Below, in pieces: positions 48,565-61,716 of a DNA stretch of 64,000 nt; positions within the stretch are counted from its first letter, which is position 1; every line of letters starts with the position of its first letter. The stretch covers positions 33,604 through 97,603 of the forward strand of contig QANT01002383.1 of NCBI GenBank assembly GCA_003254885.1, in the 5' to 3' direction. Origin of the DNA: Purshia tridentata (Eukaryota > Streptophyta > Magnoliopsida > Rosales > Rosaceae). The position numbers and the translations under genes were made by a program. The notes under the pieces were generated by a model. The model was not told where the DNA came from and did no database searches. It worked only from the letters and a program-made list of their open reading frames with translations.

Positions 48565-51500
48565 CTACCTAGCCAAGGGTCTCATCTCAGTGGTGAATTT
48601 TAATGACATCAATTCAACTGAATCTTTTGATTCAGTCCCCTGCCTCTCCTTTTCCCGAGCAGTTTCTGCTTCCAAGCACTCGTTTAGGTTGATCACTACC
48701 TCACTCATGGTTGGCCTGTTGATGGAATTTGGATGTACACAAGCCACGGCTAATTCAACAGCTTTCCAGACAGAGTTACTATCAAAGTTTCCTTTTAGCC
48801 TTGGATCAGCAATACTGTTAATGTCCCCTTTATCAACCATGAAACTAGCCCATTGAGCAATGTGAATTTTCTCATGTGTCTTTGTTAAAACAGGTCGGTT
48901 TGTGATTAGCTCCAACAGCACAATCCCAAAGCTATAAACATCACTTTTCTCATTTAACATGTTTGATTGGTAGTACCTGTAAAGCAAACCATGAAACTCA
49001 AATCATATATTCTGATAATAATTTGCTAAAAAATCCGCTATAGTATCTTTTTTCTCTTCTTCTGGTTGCTTTATAATTTTAAGCATGCTTCACTGAAAAT
49101 TATTAATATACTAAAGATGATGTGTAAACTAAAAGCCAAATAAACTTACTCAGGGTCCAGGTACCCAGGAGTTCCAGCAACACGTGTCCATACACGACTC
49201 CCATCCTCAGCGGGGAAATTTCTGGATAGGCCAAAATCAGATAATTTGGCTTGAAAGTTCTGATTCAACAAGATATTTGCAGATTTCACGTCTCTGTGGA
49301 TTATCGGAGGTTTACAACCATAGTGCAGGTACTCCAATCCTACGTTTCAAAAAATTTCACAACACATATTACAAAAGCTAACAAAGAAGAGATGCTATGA
49401 AGAGATTATGGAAATTTCTACTTGCTGACCATGTGCTGCATCAACTGCGATCCGAAGCCTGTCTGCCCAATTCAACATATTTGAACTGCTATCTGCATTT
49501 GTAGATAGCATATCAGTTCTTTTCCTTTGTCCTTATTAAAAAGCAGCATGGTAAAAATTATTCATCCATAAAAAAATGGATTTCAAGGATTGGCAGTGCA
49601 AAAATTTCATAAGTTATTGATTGTTGCAAGAGATTTCAAGTGTTAAGAGCCGGTTGATGTAGCTGTTATTTGCATGTTGAGACTGTCCTGAGTTTTGATG
49701 AGGCTTGTTCTTTCTCTTTCATTAAAGAAAAAAGAAAAAAAAAATCAATTGCAGCCAATAAGCCAAACCTGAAAGGCGTTTTTGTAAGTTTCCATTAGCC
49801 ATGTATTCATAGATGAGCCCTAAATTGTCTCCATCATTGCAATATCCAACAAGGCCTGTCAAGTTTCTGTGATGAACTCTCATAAGAAGATTAACCTTCA
49901 AAACAGCAGTATTTTTATTCAGAGTAAATGTCAGCCCCCCAAAAAAAATTAGAGTAGATGATTGAGCTCAAATTTTTCTATCCATCAATGAAATTAATTA
50001 TATTAATTACATACCTCTGAATGAAATTCATGATATCCTTGAATGGATGATGGGGAGAGCATCTTCACAGCTACTTCAATATTATCTATGCGGCCATAAT
50101 AAACTGTTCCAAATCCACCTCTACCAAGAGTCCTCTCAAAATTTTTGGTGATCTCGACTATCTCAGAGTGTGTAAATTGGCGTTGAGCTGACTCCATTGA
50201 CCCTTGCTGAATGCTTGGTCTTGAATCAGTAACATCTGGTTCTACTGAGATCAAAACAAGTTCTAAAATCATATATTCATAGAGAAAGCATTATTAAAAT
50301 TTTTTATGCACCGATGCTTGCATCTTGTATAACCAAGTTTATCCCAACATTAACAAATATATATAATAGTATCCTACCATGTTTTCTTTTTCTTTTCAAG
50401 CCCCACCAAACAGCTCCTACCACTAATAACAGGATGAAAATTCCAGCAACTGACGCTACTACTGGAACAACCAAATTGTCCTTCTTCTTCTTCTTCTTAT
50501 TTGTTTCCTTTCCGCAGGAAATCGGTGCAGTTAGATTTTGATTTCCACATAAGCTGGCATCAATACAGACAGTGGAAACATAAGTAAGACTTGAAATTAT
50601 AAATAACTTGGATCCTATTTAATATCAGACGCAGATTGTATAACTCATAATTATTTCTACATAAAATTTAATAAGTTGATAACAGGTTCATGGTCACACC
50701 TTAATGATAGCGAACCTTCATTTGATTTGTCAAGTAGTCCAGCTGGAACCGAACCTGTGAGCTTGTTTTTCTCCAAGTTTCTGCATAGTTAGAGCAATCA
50801 TATATATCAACATACTTATATTGAAGTTGTAACAAAGCATTTGATGTATCAGCTTCAAATCCAAATAACTTACAGGATTTTTAAGTTTGTCAATTGAGAC
50901 AAAAAGTCTGGCACCGATCCTGTTAAATTGTTATTCGATAAATCCCTGAAATTAGCAATTATAATTTACTCAGTCACCCTTCCCATTAATCAGTGAATCA
51001 TCTGAGACAGAAAAAACAGACTTACAAAGTCTGTAGCATTGTGAGCTTTGATAAAGATGGAGCTATTTCCCCGATTAACCCACTAGAGGACAAGTTCCTG
51101 CATTGCATTTTACATAACTTTACTAAGACATATATTTATATATATAAGTGGGATGAATTATATGCAGAAAAAGAAAAGAAAAGGGGAAGTTAATTTATGT
51201 GAGCATGTATACTTACAAGGATATGATTCTGGGGGGATCCTGACCATCGTAGCTGCAGTTTAACCCTTCCCACAAGAACTCGGGAGGAGAACATGGATCG
51301 CCTTGCCAATTTCTCTTCACTCCATAGGTTAACTTGATGTTTTTGATGGAGTGAACTAATATTTTCAGATGAATAAAGAAAATTCTCACTAATTCAGTCA
51401 TATATATAATAGCAGTAGAAACTAGAGATCATGTGTATGGAAACTTTACATACCATCTTCTTGGTTTGTTTCTGCCTGTAAGAACTCAACAAGTTCGTAA

Positions 51501-52734
51501 ATCTCAACAGCATTGATGATGGGTGGAAGGGTAGAATTCCCAACCTGAAAGATTGAAAAATTATGCAGTCCTCCAGTTAAACCAATTGTGGAGTATACGG
51601 TTGTTGAGTATAAGTACGACGGAACAAAAGGCTTATAGAAGGGTTCTCCATTCCATGTAATGCTCAAATTTCTAGACTGGTTGGTTTGAAGCTTTACAAC
51701 TTCAGCAAAGTGCAAGTAGACGTAATATTGAGTTTTGTTATCAGCTGGAAGCCACCAGAAACTCAAGGGATCACTTGCAACTGTGGGTATAGCAGCAGAG
51801 CTCATGACAGCAGATGGTAGATGGTAACTGTTACTATCAGATTCAGACTCATCGACTACTAGCGAGGTAGTTACTTGTGTCCATGTATCTCTATGAAATG
51901 GATACCAAATGCGATCAAGAGCATCATCTTTATACCTAAACAGAAATATTATGTGAGAATATAAGCAAAGAGAACATAAACTTATGATTAAATGAGTTCA
52001 TTTCAAATAAGGTGGACTCACCTGTATGTTTCATTGGTTATTGTACCCATGTCTACCCGTGTGAAGAGTGCCAAGGACCCCATTTGAGTCTCATAAGTTG
52101 TACTATTCAAAGGCCTTAATTCTATAGCTGATATATAGGGAGTTCCGTATCCAGTATTCACCAGACAAACATGTACATAGTCTTGCAAAGGGACATGTAT
52201 TATCTCCATGATTGTGTTGTTTGAATTTATTGTATCCCACAAATTAGGTCCAAGATACAGATCAAACTTAGGTGCCTTATTTTGGCCATTGTAGTCCCCA
52301 TAAAAGAACGTTGCTCGGATCAAATATTTGGTGCCACTTATTATGTCTATGGAGTAACAGTTCCGGATTCCTTCAGGAAAGTATCTGAGATGCCAGATCT
52401 GCTGTTGGTAGTTATTTCTCTGTTCAAGCGATAGGAGCTTACTTTCACCTGTGTCCACAAAAGTTGCATCCGAAACGTAGAATAAGCCTGTTGTCTGCTC
52501 AGTATAGTTAGAATTAGCTGGTAGACCACAGTCTATACTAATGAAGCCTGAGACAGATAGACAAGAGAGATGCATGCCTTATTAGTTATACAATAAGTGA
52601 ACCAAAATTGAAACTAAACTTTTGCTCTTAAAAATTCATATACCTGTTTGATCCTGGCCATGAACTATAAGTACTAGTGTAATCAAACTAGCCAATGCGT
52701 ACAGGAAATGACTCAATTTCCCCAGCATTGTCAT
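48565..52734 (-). CDS. Malectin-like LRR receptor-like Ser/Thr kinase (LRR-I class), tandem copy B
   Basis: Tandem paralogue of copy A with the same 13-exon plan: 52644-52734, 52022-52547, 51454-51935, 51217-51355, 51026-51097, 50874-50945, 50700-50780, 50378-50553, 50015-50244, 49769-49895, 49430-49492, 49150-49339, 48565-48976, giving 886 aa. Five exons (the fourth to the seventh and the eleventh) have identical lengths in both copies, as does the tenth. Signal peptide, malectin-like domain ([19 protein letters not shown]), NWQGDPC, LRRs ([20 protein letters not shown]), a Lys-rich stretch, and a membrane span ([20 protein letters not shown]) are present. The kinase has [29 protein letters not shown] and GTPGYLDPE. 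The C-terminal tail is longer than in copy A and ends EMRPLAR. All phases agree and no lesion is seen. It is predicted to be an active RD kinase; the ligand is unknown. Confidence 0.94.
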
Positions 52735-54395
52735 AATTTCTTGTTGGGGACAACAAAAATGAGACTATATATACTGAAAAAGATAAGAATTATATATACC
52801 ACAGTGGAGTACTCAGAGATTATGAAGATTAATTTTAGTTCAAATGTTCTTGTCATGTTTAGTTGTTGTGATGCACCAACAATTGATTGACTCAAGCTGT
52901 TGAAGGGGCAACACATATTTTTATATGGTTGGTAAAACTATGACATAAGTATGGAGGCAGAATGTGTCAATTGTGTAGGTCAGCTCCTCAAGATGTACAA
53001 GTCTGATTACATTAAATTACACATATGATTAGAAAACTGCATTTTTTTTTGTGTTAGCCTATGAGCAGCTTCCTTTCATAAACACTCATTCTATAATAAA
53101 CTTCTGTTTAGTTGGTTATTTATGGAATGTGATGATTTCAACAGATTATTATTATGTATTTTAACAGCAATGCTGAATCAGCAAGAACTAAAAATTGAGA
53201 GAGAGAGAGAGAGAGAGTAATGCTAGGTACCTGTACCACATTACCATCTTGTGTACTACTTCTCTAATAGAGGTGAGCCTACTAATACAAATAGATCCTA
53301 CTTGCTATTAGAGAAATGGTATCAAAATATGATACACCGAATATTTTCAAATTTAATGGTGACCAAAATTCGTGTTGCAGCTTCATAGCATCAAGGCAGA
53401 AAAGGATTGGCGTATCTGCAAAGTTTAAAGGAGACCAAATCCAGTTGACTTTAATTTTATTAGTCAAATGGCAACTTGTGAAAATGATAGTTTTATAAGA
53501 AATCTCAGTATGGTTAATAATTCAGTCCATTACCTAACAAGAATGTTTAAATAAGAACAAGACTTAGTAAAAGATGGGTCATATAAATTTGTAAAATTTG
53601 CTGTTATTACAAGTCAACTTTACTATTATATTTCATCTTTATCTTCAAAGACCAAAGACCTCTGTTTCTTTACATGCTATTATTATTGAAAAACAACAAT
53701 TATAAACGAATGATAATCATGTAAATTAAATTCATCATAGACATAAAAACAATACCTTGTAGCCCTCCTTTTTACCAAAGTAAAAAAAAAAAAAAAAAGC
53801 AATAGTACATATTACAAAAAATTAACTCAAACCATTTAATGAGTGCTACAGCGGATTTTGTTATTCTATAGCATAAAAAAATGTACATATTATTATAATT
53901 GGTCTGTACCCATTCTTGATTCTTGTATTTTTTAAAATTATGACGTCATTTATATTTATCTAAATGATTCCTTGTGATGTTCAGAGACATCAACGCAACC
54001 ACACCCATATCAGCATATCATTTTATTATATTCATCCAATAAACCCACTCTCTAGTCTCTCCAATGATGATCATAAATTGAATTCGTGATAGACAACAAA
54101 AAAACTCTGATTATTTATTTATATACACAATCAGACAAGCACTAATTACAATTGGTCTACTCCTTTTATTTTATTTTGTGAACCCCAAGTGCCTGGGTTT
54201 CACACTGAACTACTTGGGTGTGTGTAGCTGTTCTGTTCTTGTTCTCGGGCTGTCATTCCTACAACTTGTCAACAATGCTCTCGATGTAACGATGTACCTT
54301 TGGCACATGTGAATATTTTCTCATTCAATATAATAAATAACGTAAAAGACAAAAAAATAAAATAAAAAGTTCGCTCTCACATGATATAATTAAAG
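52735..54395. other. Upstream of receptor kinase copy B; intergenic
   Basis: Promoter of copy B, then AT-rich DNA. A GA microsatellite is at about 53200-53217. An inverted pair TTCTCTAATAG / CTATTAGAGAA at about 53260-53315 may be a small foldback. About 54170-54345 resembles a retroelement 3' end, without firm proof. Confidence 0.4.
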
Positions 54396-55250
54396 GTTAA
54401 TTGAGTTTAAATACCAAATTTCAATAATTTTTTAGTTTAGGTACCAAAATTTAATAGTATTTTAGATTAAGTACTAGTTGAAAAGTCAAACATAATAATA
54501 TAGTAAAGGACATTATAATTCACAAATATTACATCACATGCCACTATAATAATATATATATATATATATTACATCCATACTATTACATTAATTTATATTA
54601 TATTGTATTAAAATTAATAAAAATAATCCAATCACATCTTAACTGTGACTGTCTACAATTTAGTTGTGATTGTCTTTGTAAGTTGAAAAAGACAACTCTC
54701 ACCACTATACTAAGTATTATTTTGAATAAAAGTATTGATTTAACTTCTATTTATACTATATTATAATACAATTTCTTTTAAAAAAAATTTCAATTCAGTC
54801 ACAACCTAATTGTGACTATATCACATTTTAGCTGTGACTGTTATTTAGTCACAACTGAATTTGAAGTTGAGTGTCGTAGACTGTATCACATTTTAGCTAT
54901 GACTGTCATTCAGTTACAACTGAATTTAAAGTTGAGTGTCGTACAGTCACAACTAAAATTAAAGTTGAGACTATATTAACTAATTTATAAAACAATAAAA
55001 AAGTATCAAAAACAATTTTATCAAAACTTTGTAAATTTTATCTAAGACCCATCATATGTGGGCCAAAGGATAATAGAAGGGCAAATTTGTCAAACAAATA
55101 AAGTCCAAAACAAATGAGTTGTAAATTTGTGACCTATTCTAAAAATCAAGTTCATTAGTTAGTAACCAAATCTAAAAATTATGAACAAAACTGATTTTGT
55201 AAAAAAGTATTGAAACTTGGTATTTAATCCTAAATTTCTATTTTTTTATC
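54396..55250. mobile_element. Larger foldback element of about 850 bp with internal repeats
   Basis: TTTAAATACCAAATTTCAAT at the left pairs with the reverse complement of the right end (ATTAAATACCAAGTTTCAAT); both continue as TA followed by a TTTTTTA tract. Inside, a 65-bp direct repeat (TCACATTTTAGCTGTGACTG at 54821 and its copy at 54886) and many GTCACAACT/AGTTGTGAC words form further hairpins. No coding capacity. No clear target-site duplication. Confidence 0.6.
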
Positions 55251-55665
55251 CCTTTGTTATTATATGCCGAAATCAAATTTGTTCCTTGTATTTTATGTTG
55301 TTTACTATCTTAGAACATTCTGCACCAACATAAATTTTTTTTCTCAAATCAAAATTAATAACTTGTTTAAACTCGCAAATTTTGCTAAAAAAAATCGAAG
55401 ATCATGCATGTAGCCTTAAATTTGATTTTCAAACAAGAATTCAAAGAAATCTCAAATTTAAAGTTCAATAAATTTTACAAGCCTTGATTTATGTAGAAAT
55501 AATTATGGAAATGAAAATTGAAATTAGTTTTAGAAAGCTCTAAAGGTGATATTTTAATGAGTACTTTATTAATAAGCCACAACTTATTATAGTTTTTAGT
55601 CATAAACCCAAACTTTAAATTTATTTATTTCTAAGCCACAATAAATATAGTTCTTTATTAATAAN

Positions 55666-55712
<47 letters not shown>

Positions 55713-55985
55713 TAAAAATATAAAAACAAAACATAAAAAATTCTTAAGAAAAAAAATTAAGTAAAGTGAAATTATATAAAATTATAAAGTATAATTCATA
55801 AAAAAAAAATTTAATAAAGTGTAATTCTACAAAATTATAAAGTGTAACTCTTGACGTACATATGATATTAGAATAAAAAAATTAAACTGAATTGTAACTC
55901 AACAAAAATTCAAAATTAAAACTTAACTCAATAAGAATTACACTTTATAAATAAAAGAATTACACTTTATAAATTAAGGGAGAGA
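55251..55985. other. AT-rich DNA with a long poly-A run and an ambiguous base
   Basis: A run of about 42 A begins right after the N at 55665, so length and sequence here are uncertain. Repeated AATTACACTTTATAAA-like words follow up to 55975. Confidence 0.6.
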
Positions 55986-56567
55986 TTCTTCCACTTCTCC
56001 TTAGATTCCATAGCCAAACTCAAAGCAAAGGCCAATGCAGAGTGTAAAACCAACAAAATCTCTTCCTTTCAGTCCCTGTTTGCTCTTCTCTAGAAGACTA
56101 TAACCCGGGCTCGCAAAACTACCTCCAAATCAAGCAATCAGTTGCAGATTGGCAGCCAATAATAGAGCGAGACTTGACGCACCATTGTCTGCAAATTACT
56201 TTGGTAACTCAATTTACCCAATTCGATTAGAAGTCACCACAGTCGGTGAAGTTCTTGAAAACGGGCTTGGGTGGGTAGCTTGGAAACTGCACGAGGCTAT
56301 TGTAACCACAATGACAAGTTGATTCATGGGTCTGTTGACTACTGGCTGAAGTCGCTGGCCATGTATAGATTGGATTAGGTGTTTGATCCGAACTGTGTGA
56401 TGATGGGGAGGTTGCCAAGATTTGATATGTATGGGAATGAATTTGGGATGGGGAAAGCGGTGGCCCTGCGAAGTGGGTATGCCAACAAGTTTGATGAAAA
56501 AGTTTCGACTTATCCAAGAAGGAAAGAAAGGAAAGGAGCAGCGTAGACTTGGAGGTGTGTCTTGTAC
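55986..56567 (+). pseudogene. Decayed BAHD acyltransferase (C-terminal half)
   Basis: The plus strand reads [20 protein letters not shown], then [10 protein letters not shown] followed by TAG (56091) where a Trp is expected, then KTITRAR. After frame changes it continues NYFGNSIYPI, GLGWVAWKLHEAIV, GSVDYWLKSLAMYRLD, and a second stop TAG at 56376. The end reads FDMYGNEFGMGKAVALRSGY and SSVDLEVCL. These are hallmarks of the C-terminal half of plant BAHD acyltransferases; NEFGMG stands at the usual DFGWG site. The N-terminal half with the HxxxD motif is absent. Stops and frameshifts rule out a complete enzyme. The minus-strand open frame over it is its shadow. Confidence 0.88.
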
Positions 56568-57868
56568 ACGATAATATGAGGGTTTAAAAATAAAGAATAC
56601 AAAACCGGTGGCTTATTACTTACTATATCTCTTTTTAATGGCTTTTGACTAGTTTACACTATTTTAATCCCCAATAAATTTTTTCTTGAAAACATATCGA
56701 TAATTTATCTAAATTAGAAATTTAATTTTTTAAAAAATTATCATAAGATTACAAAAAATAGAAAATACAAAAACCTAATTTGCAAAATTAAAACCACGAC
56801 AGCCAAATCTCAAAACCAGTATTTTCCCAATTACGCCAAACGTTTAGTACTTGACATAATCTAAAAAATTACATGACGAATTTTTTTTTTTTATAGCCAA
56901 AGCATTTATTGAAGCAAAGCTAAGAGATAAAATGTTGAAGGCGAGAGACAACGGCTTAAGCATCCAACTTTAATCACATGACGCTTAATTCATGTTAAAT
57001 AGACCCAAATAATAAAATTTTGGTTTTCACATAATTTTGATGAAATTAAATTTTGACAAAAATTAGACAGAAATGATAAAAATTGCTATCAAAATATGAA
57101 AATTTTGAATGAAACTTTATTATATGTTTATTTAAAATATTATTTGCTATGTACATTGATAATTAAAAATTTGAATAAACCAAATTATATAGTAAGTTTC
57201 ATGTTATATAAGATGAATATAATGCACGTTGTAGGCAAATGCTATTAAAAAAATGATTAACTAATTAATAATTACAGAAATTTTATTAAACACACATCTC
57301 AATTTTATTTATACTATAATATTGGATCATGAATTACATAAGCAATCAATACCACATAAAGCTTCTATGAGATTCAAAATGCTAGGAAATTTTGTCCAAG
57401 ATCAGTATATGTTTAAGAAATTAATTTGGGATTTTATTTAAAAATTTTGGGGACTTATTTTTAAAAATAAAATGTTTTGGCCTTAAATTTTATTTTTATT
57501 TTTAATTGGGCTTGGCCCAAAAATTTGACTTTTTATGTAAGGAGCTTAATAGTTTTTTTGACGGAAAAACTAACGGAGATATTTAGTTCGCGAGATTTTA
57601 TTGTTAAGGTAATCTAATGCAACGTTTTGAACTTGAGGTACCAAGTTAAAAAGTGGTTTATTGTTAAGATATATAATTATAATTAACTCATATATATATA
57701 GGGATTTATTAGGAGAGGACATTCGCAAATTTCAAAATTTGCTAATCTCCGACAGAGCATCGACATAGCGCTGACATAGTGTCAAGACGTGCTGCAAGAA
57801 GTTCATATATGCTATAGACGGTTCATGTGCTCGTGTTAATATCGTGTCCACACTCTATCAAACATCTG

Positions 57869-57903
<35 letters not shown>

Positions 57904-57924
57904 ATGTATACATATATACTATGG
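56568..57924. other. AT-rich intergenic DNA
   Basis: No gene was recognised. An AT microsatellite is at about 57871-57899. The segment 57715-57840 looks like part of a dispersed repeat, but I cannot delimit it. Confidence 0.4.
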
Positions 57925-58298
57925 AGTGGGATGCTATCCACCTTCTCATTTGTTATTCTAATTTCACATCATAAATTGATAATCGAAACTGTTCATTTGT
58001 TAGATCTAACAATAAAGATCATCTCTACAAAAAATCAATCAAATCGGAAATCGTTTGATTATATGACTACTATAAAATAAACAGATGGTTTTGATAACAA
58101 TTTAATTTACCGTTAGTTTATTTATAACAATTATATGATAAAACGATTTCCGATTTAGTTAATTTTTTATAGAGATGATTTTCAAATAATTATCTAAAAT
58201 ATGAATGGTTTAGATCGTAAAAATATATTTTGAAATATGAATAATGAAGGAAAAGGTGGATGGAGAAGGTGGAAAGAGAAGGTAGATAGCATTCCTCA
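57925..58298. mobile_element. 374-bp foldback MITE with ACTATGG flanking duplication
   Basis: The two halves are long inverted repeats. GATGCTATCCACCTTCTC near the left end pairs with the reverse complement of GAGAAGGTAGATAGCATTC at the right. Further in, AAATCGGAAATCGTTTGATT pairs with the right arm's AAACGATTTCCGATTT. The element is flanked by ACTATGG on both sides (57918-57924 and 58299-58305). The 7-8 bp duplication suggests a hAT-like or Mutator-like MITE. Confidence 0.85.
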
Positions 58299-59621
58299 AC
58301 TATGGAACATACAATCTAACAATTAATGAGAAACATATCAAAGGTGTAACAATTAATGACTAGTCCCTAAAGTTAAGGGATTTGTCTAGCATTAACTACA
58401 AAATGGTGTAAATAATCATGCTATATTTGTGTTCTAGTTATTCTATGTGGCTTCAAATTATGAATTTGGACCGTACATGTTAACTAAAAAATTATTGAGT
58501 TAGACTCTATTTAAAATTAATATTTGAGGCTAAATCCGATTGATCGAGACTGATGAAGACTTTGTGTAAGAGTAATCCTTGTACGAAATCCCATGAAGTT
58601 GATGAAGCTCGGTCAATGCAAAACCCTTTACCAATTCAATTAGGCAATTAATATATAAAACACACTCAAATCACCCTTATAGGTTTCTAATATACCATAC
58701 ACATTTGTCTTATTCTGGTGCTTAGCTGAGATATTATGGATCAATGTATCAAGTCATAATCTCACCAACTCCACCAATTCGAAATGCATGCATCATCCAT
58801 ATGTCATCACAGAGAGAGAGAGAGAGAGAGAGAGCTATCGTTGTGCTTAAACCTTTTTACCTCAGAGGCCAAAAAAAAGACTTTTGACCTAATGGGGTAA
58901 AAGTTAAAATGAGTAGTAAAGATCGAATGGAAGAAGACAATGATAAAGAGGTTAATGGTTAAACAAACAGTTGAACACGGATCATGAAGAAGTATTAAGG
59001 ACAACCACGACTTTGCAAAGAATGGGTCGTAGTGAAAAGAATATTGCTCTCGTTTCGCCGGCTATGCATGCTTTAGGGGGGAAATTTTGGGTTTGGATAC
59101 GATTATGGGTTTTCTTTAATTAGAATATTGCTTTGGTTATTGACTATATATGCAGCATATGCTATTAATTTGGAATATAGAAAACACATCGCAATACGTT
59201 TCCGTTGTCGTATGGATTTTCGAAAATTTATGTGACGGATTTAGGAATCAATGGTTATGTGATTAAGATTAAGAAACTTAAGAATATTTATTATGGATAA
59301 AAAAATTCTTCAATATTATGAATAAAAAATTTATTCATAAAAGATAACACAATATTACAAATCATAATTGTACACGACGGATTTTCAAACGTTGAAAACA
59401 CAATATTATAGTCTCATTATCAATACTATCAAATGCATTTTTGTCAATGTACACAATCAAATTATCATTCATCCAAATTAACCTAATTAACCCAAATACC
59501 CAATTAACAAAACTAACCCAACAACTCCAAATTATTGAGCAATGGGTTAATTGGGTTAGTTAGTTTTGTTACCCAAAGAACCATTTCTCCTCTCTTCTAT
59601 ACGTTCTGCACGCTACGGCCT
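58299..59621. other. 3' flank of the DOMON-b561 gene and intergenic DNA
   Basis: AT-rich, with a GA microsatellite at 58811-58834. No gene was recognised. Confidence 0.45.
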
Positions 59622-61716
59622 CTAAGCACCATAGCCATTGGAACCATTCACACCATTCACACCGTGCGGTGGTGCCTTTTCCGACCTCTTTCTCTTCAGC
59701 ACAACATACCATGTATAAGCTTCCAACAATGCAGCTTGGACACCCAAAGCAATGATGACGCCAATGTAGGCATTTTTCCAATTCTTGCTAGGTTTCAAAA
59801 TGTCGAACCCTTCGAAAATGTTAATAATGCTAAGGATGATAACAGCATACCCAGTTAGATGGTGGTAGATGTTCCAGTAGAATCTGAATTTGTGATCCTT
59901 GTTGGGTCTCAGAAGCAAAGCAAACACCTACATTCAAATCCAAAGCTTTCACTTAGTATGCATGCTAGGACAATAACAAATAATACCTTTGCAAGATTGT
60001 TCAATAACATGTCTATGTGTTTTAATGTTTAGATAATTAGGGTGAGAACATTAAATTTGAATACCTGGAGTGTTCCAAGGCAGAAAAGGGTGATCCCAAT
60101 GGTTCTGTGTTTGTCGTATTGTATGCCTTTCGAATCGCTGCCAAGTTTAATACCAGTGGCCCATCCAGCAACACCAACAATGTATGCTGAGGTTTGGCAA
60201 GTGGCATGAACATAAAACCATGCAGGATCTGCAGATTTGAACACCCTCAAGTACCTTGCTACCATGGCACCAAAAGGCATCAAGATACCCCAACTCACTG
60301 CATTTAGGATTCCGTGGATCTGCAATTTATTTCAGAATGATGCTAACAAGTTAGGTTTGACAGATTCTGAAACTTAATTAATTAGCATCTGAAATGGAGG
60401 ATTGTATTCTATATATGCTATTAAATACCTCCAAGCCCTTAAAAGAGGAAAAACTTTTGTGTATGACTGCTAAAAAGACAAGTACCTAAGAAAGTATCTT
60501 AAAACAATACAAGGATGAACAGGAAAACAGATTCTCAATTATACAAGTTATTGTTGACTGATTTTGATGATGAACTTAACTAAAGAGCATCTAAAAGCCT
60601 TTTGAGACATTTCAAAAGGAGGATTATATTCTAAATATACTGAAAAATAGCTCAAGGCCTTAAAGAGCAAGAAGGAAAATTGTAAATTACAATTTTCAAA
60701 TAGCCAAATACCATTTATGTGGCTCTACAAGGCAATTTTTAAAGAAATATCTTAAAACAGGAGAAGATTAAGGTGAAAATGAAAACAGATTCCCAATTAT
60801 ACAATTAAAGATTACTTTATAAGTACCCCAACTAAGATTTCTTTCTTTTATGATTTTATCTAGAAAACCTTGACTTACAGACCAAACCAAAGAACATGAA
60901 AGCAGAGTTAAAAAACAAAAACAAAAAACAGAGCAGACCCACCAAAGAAAACCAAATTAAGAAGTGAACTATATGCGCAGGAAGCTATTTATAATGAAAA
61001 AAACAGGTTACCGTGAACAAAATTTGGCTCGAATTTGATAAGAAAACCCCTTAAAATATTAGAAGGAACAAATTGAAGAGACTTACGTTTCTGTTTCTAA
61101 CAGTTGAGCCGCTTCCTCCGGTTGAAGCGGTCCCAGAAAGCAAATCCAAGGTCCCCTTGGCATTAAGATTGGCCGCATCGCTGCCATGCTTTGTGGGTTG
61201 GTCACTAGAAACTGGACCCTGTTGCCAAACTTGAAGTATTGTGGTTGAATTTGTTGGAAGTGCCCAGGTCCCAAATATGATCATCTCATTGTTCACATAC
61301 AGAGCTGACAAATCAGTCACATCATAGCTCAAAGTGCCCTCCGCCAAAGTGGTGTCGAACCCTTCAACCGGAGACCTGTAGACTCTGACGGTTCCATTAG
61401 CGAGTTGAAAAGCAACTAGGGATTGTGCTCCAATCATGGCTTGGCTTGCACTGGCTGTGTTTGGGTTGATGGCCCAAGCGACCCAGTTGGAGGATGCGAC
61501 CCCAGTTTGTCTGTACGCCATTTGAAGCTTCCCAGTGGACTGGTCAAAGCTCCAATGGAGAAAAGAGTTGAGGTATGAAAGGTCACTGCAGGAGTTGAAG
61601 GCCTGGTTGCTTGTGAATTTGTAGGATGAACAAGTTTGGGCATAGGATGATGGTAAAGAAGACAGAGAGAGCAACACAGACAAAGCAATTACAAGCCTCA
61701 ACATGCCTGCAGCCAT
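59622..61716 (-). CDS. Cytochrome b561 and DOMON domain-containing protein (AIR12/CYBDOM-like)
   Basis: Plasma-membrane electron-transfer protein that links ascorbate to acceptors outside the cell. Minus-strand exons: 61087-61716, 60065-60319, 59622-59927, phase 0 at both joins, giving 396 aa. It has a signal peptide (about 1-26, [20 protein letters not shown]), a DOMON domain at about 40-175 ([29 protein letters not shown]), a Ser/Gly-rich linker, then a cytochrome b561 core. Four His sites fit the two haem b ligand pairs: His212 (IHG), His248 (VHA), His281 (KHR) and His317/318 (YHHLTGY). The C-terminal tail is basic, then Gly/Asn-rich. The open frame extends four codons upstream from a non-ATG codon. 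The ATG at 61716 sits directly before the signal peptide and is chosen. Close to Arabidopsis At4g12980/At5g35735-type proteins. Confidence 0.95.

Noticed and set aside
54170-54345. Possible LINE 3' end
   Set aside because: Only a general resemblance to a retroelement tail; no coding fragment or poly-A with target duplication.
56227-56517. A 96-codon minus-strand open frame
   Set aside because: It is the antisense shadow of the BAHD acyltransferase remnant.
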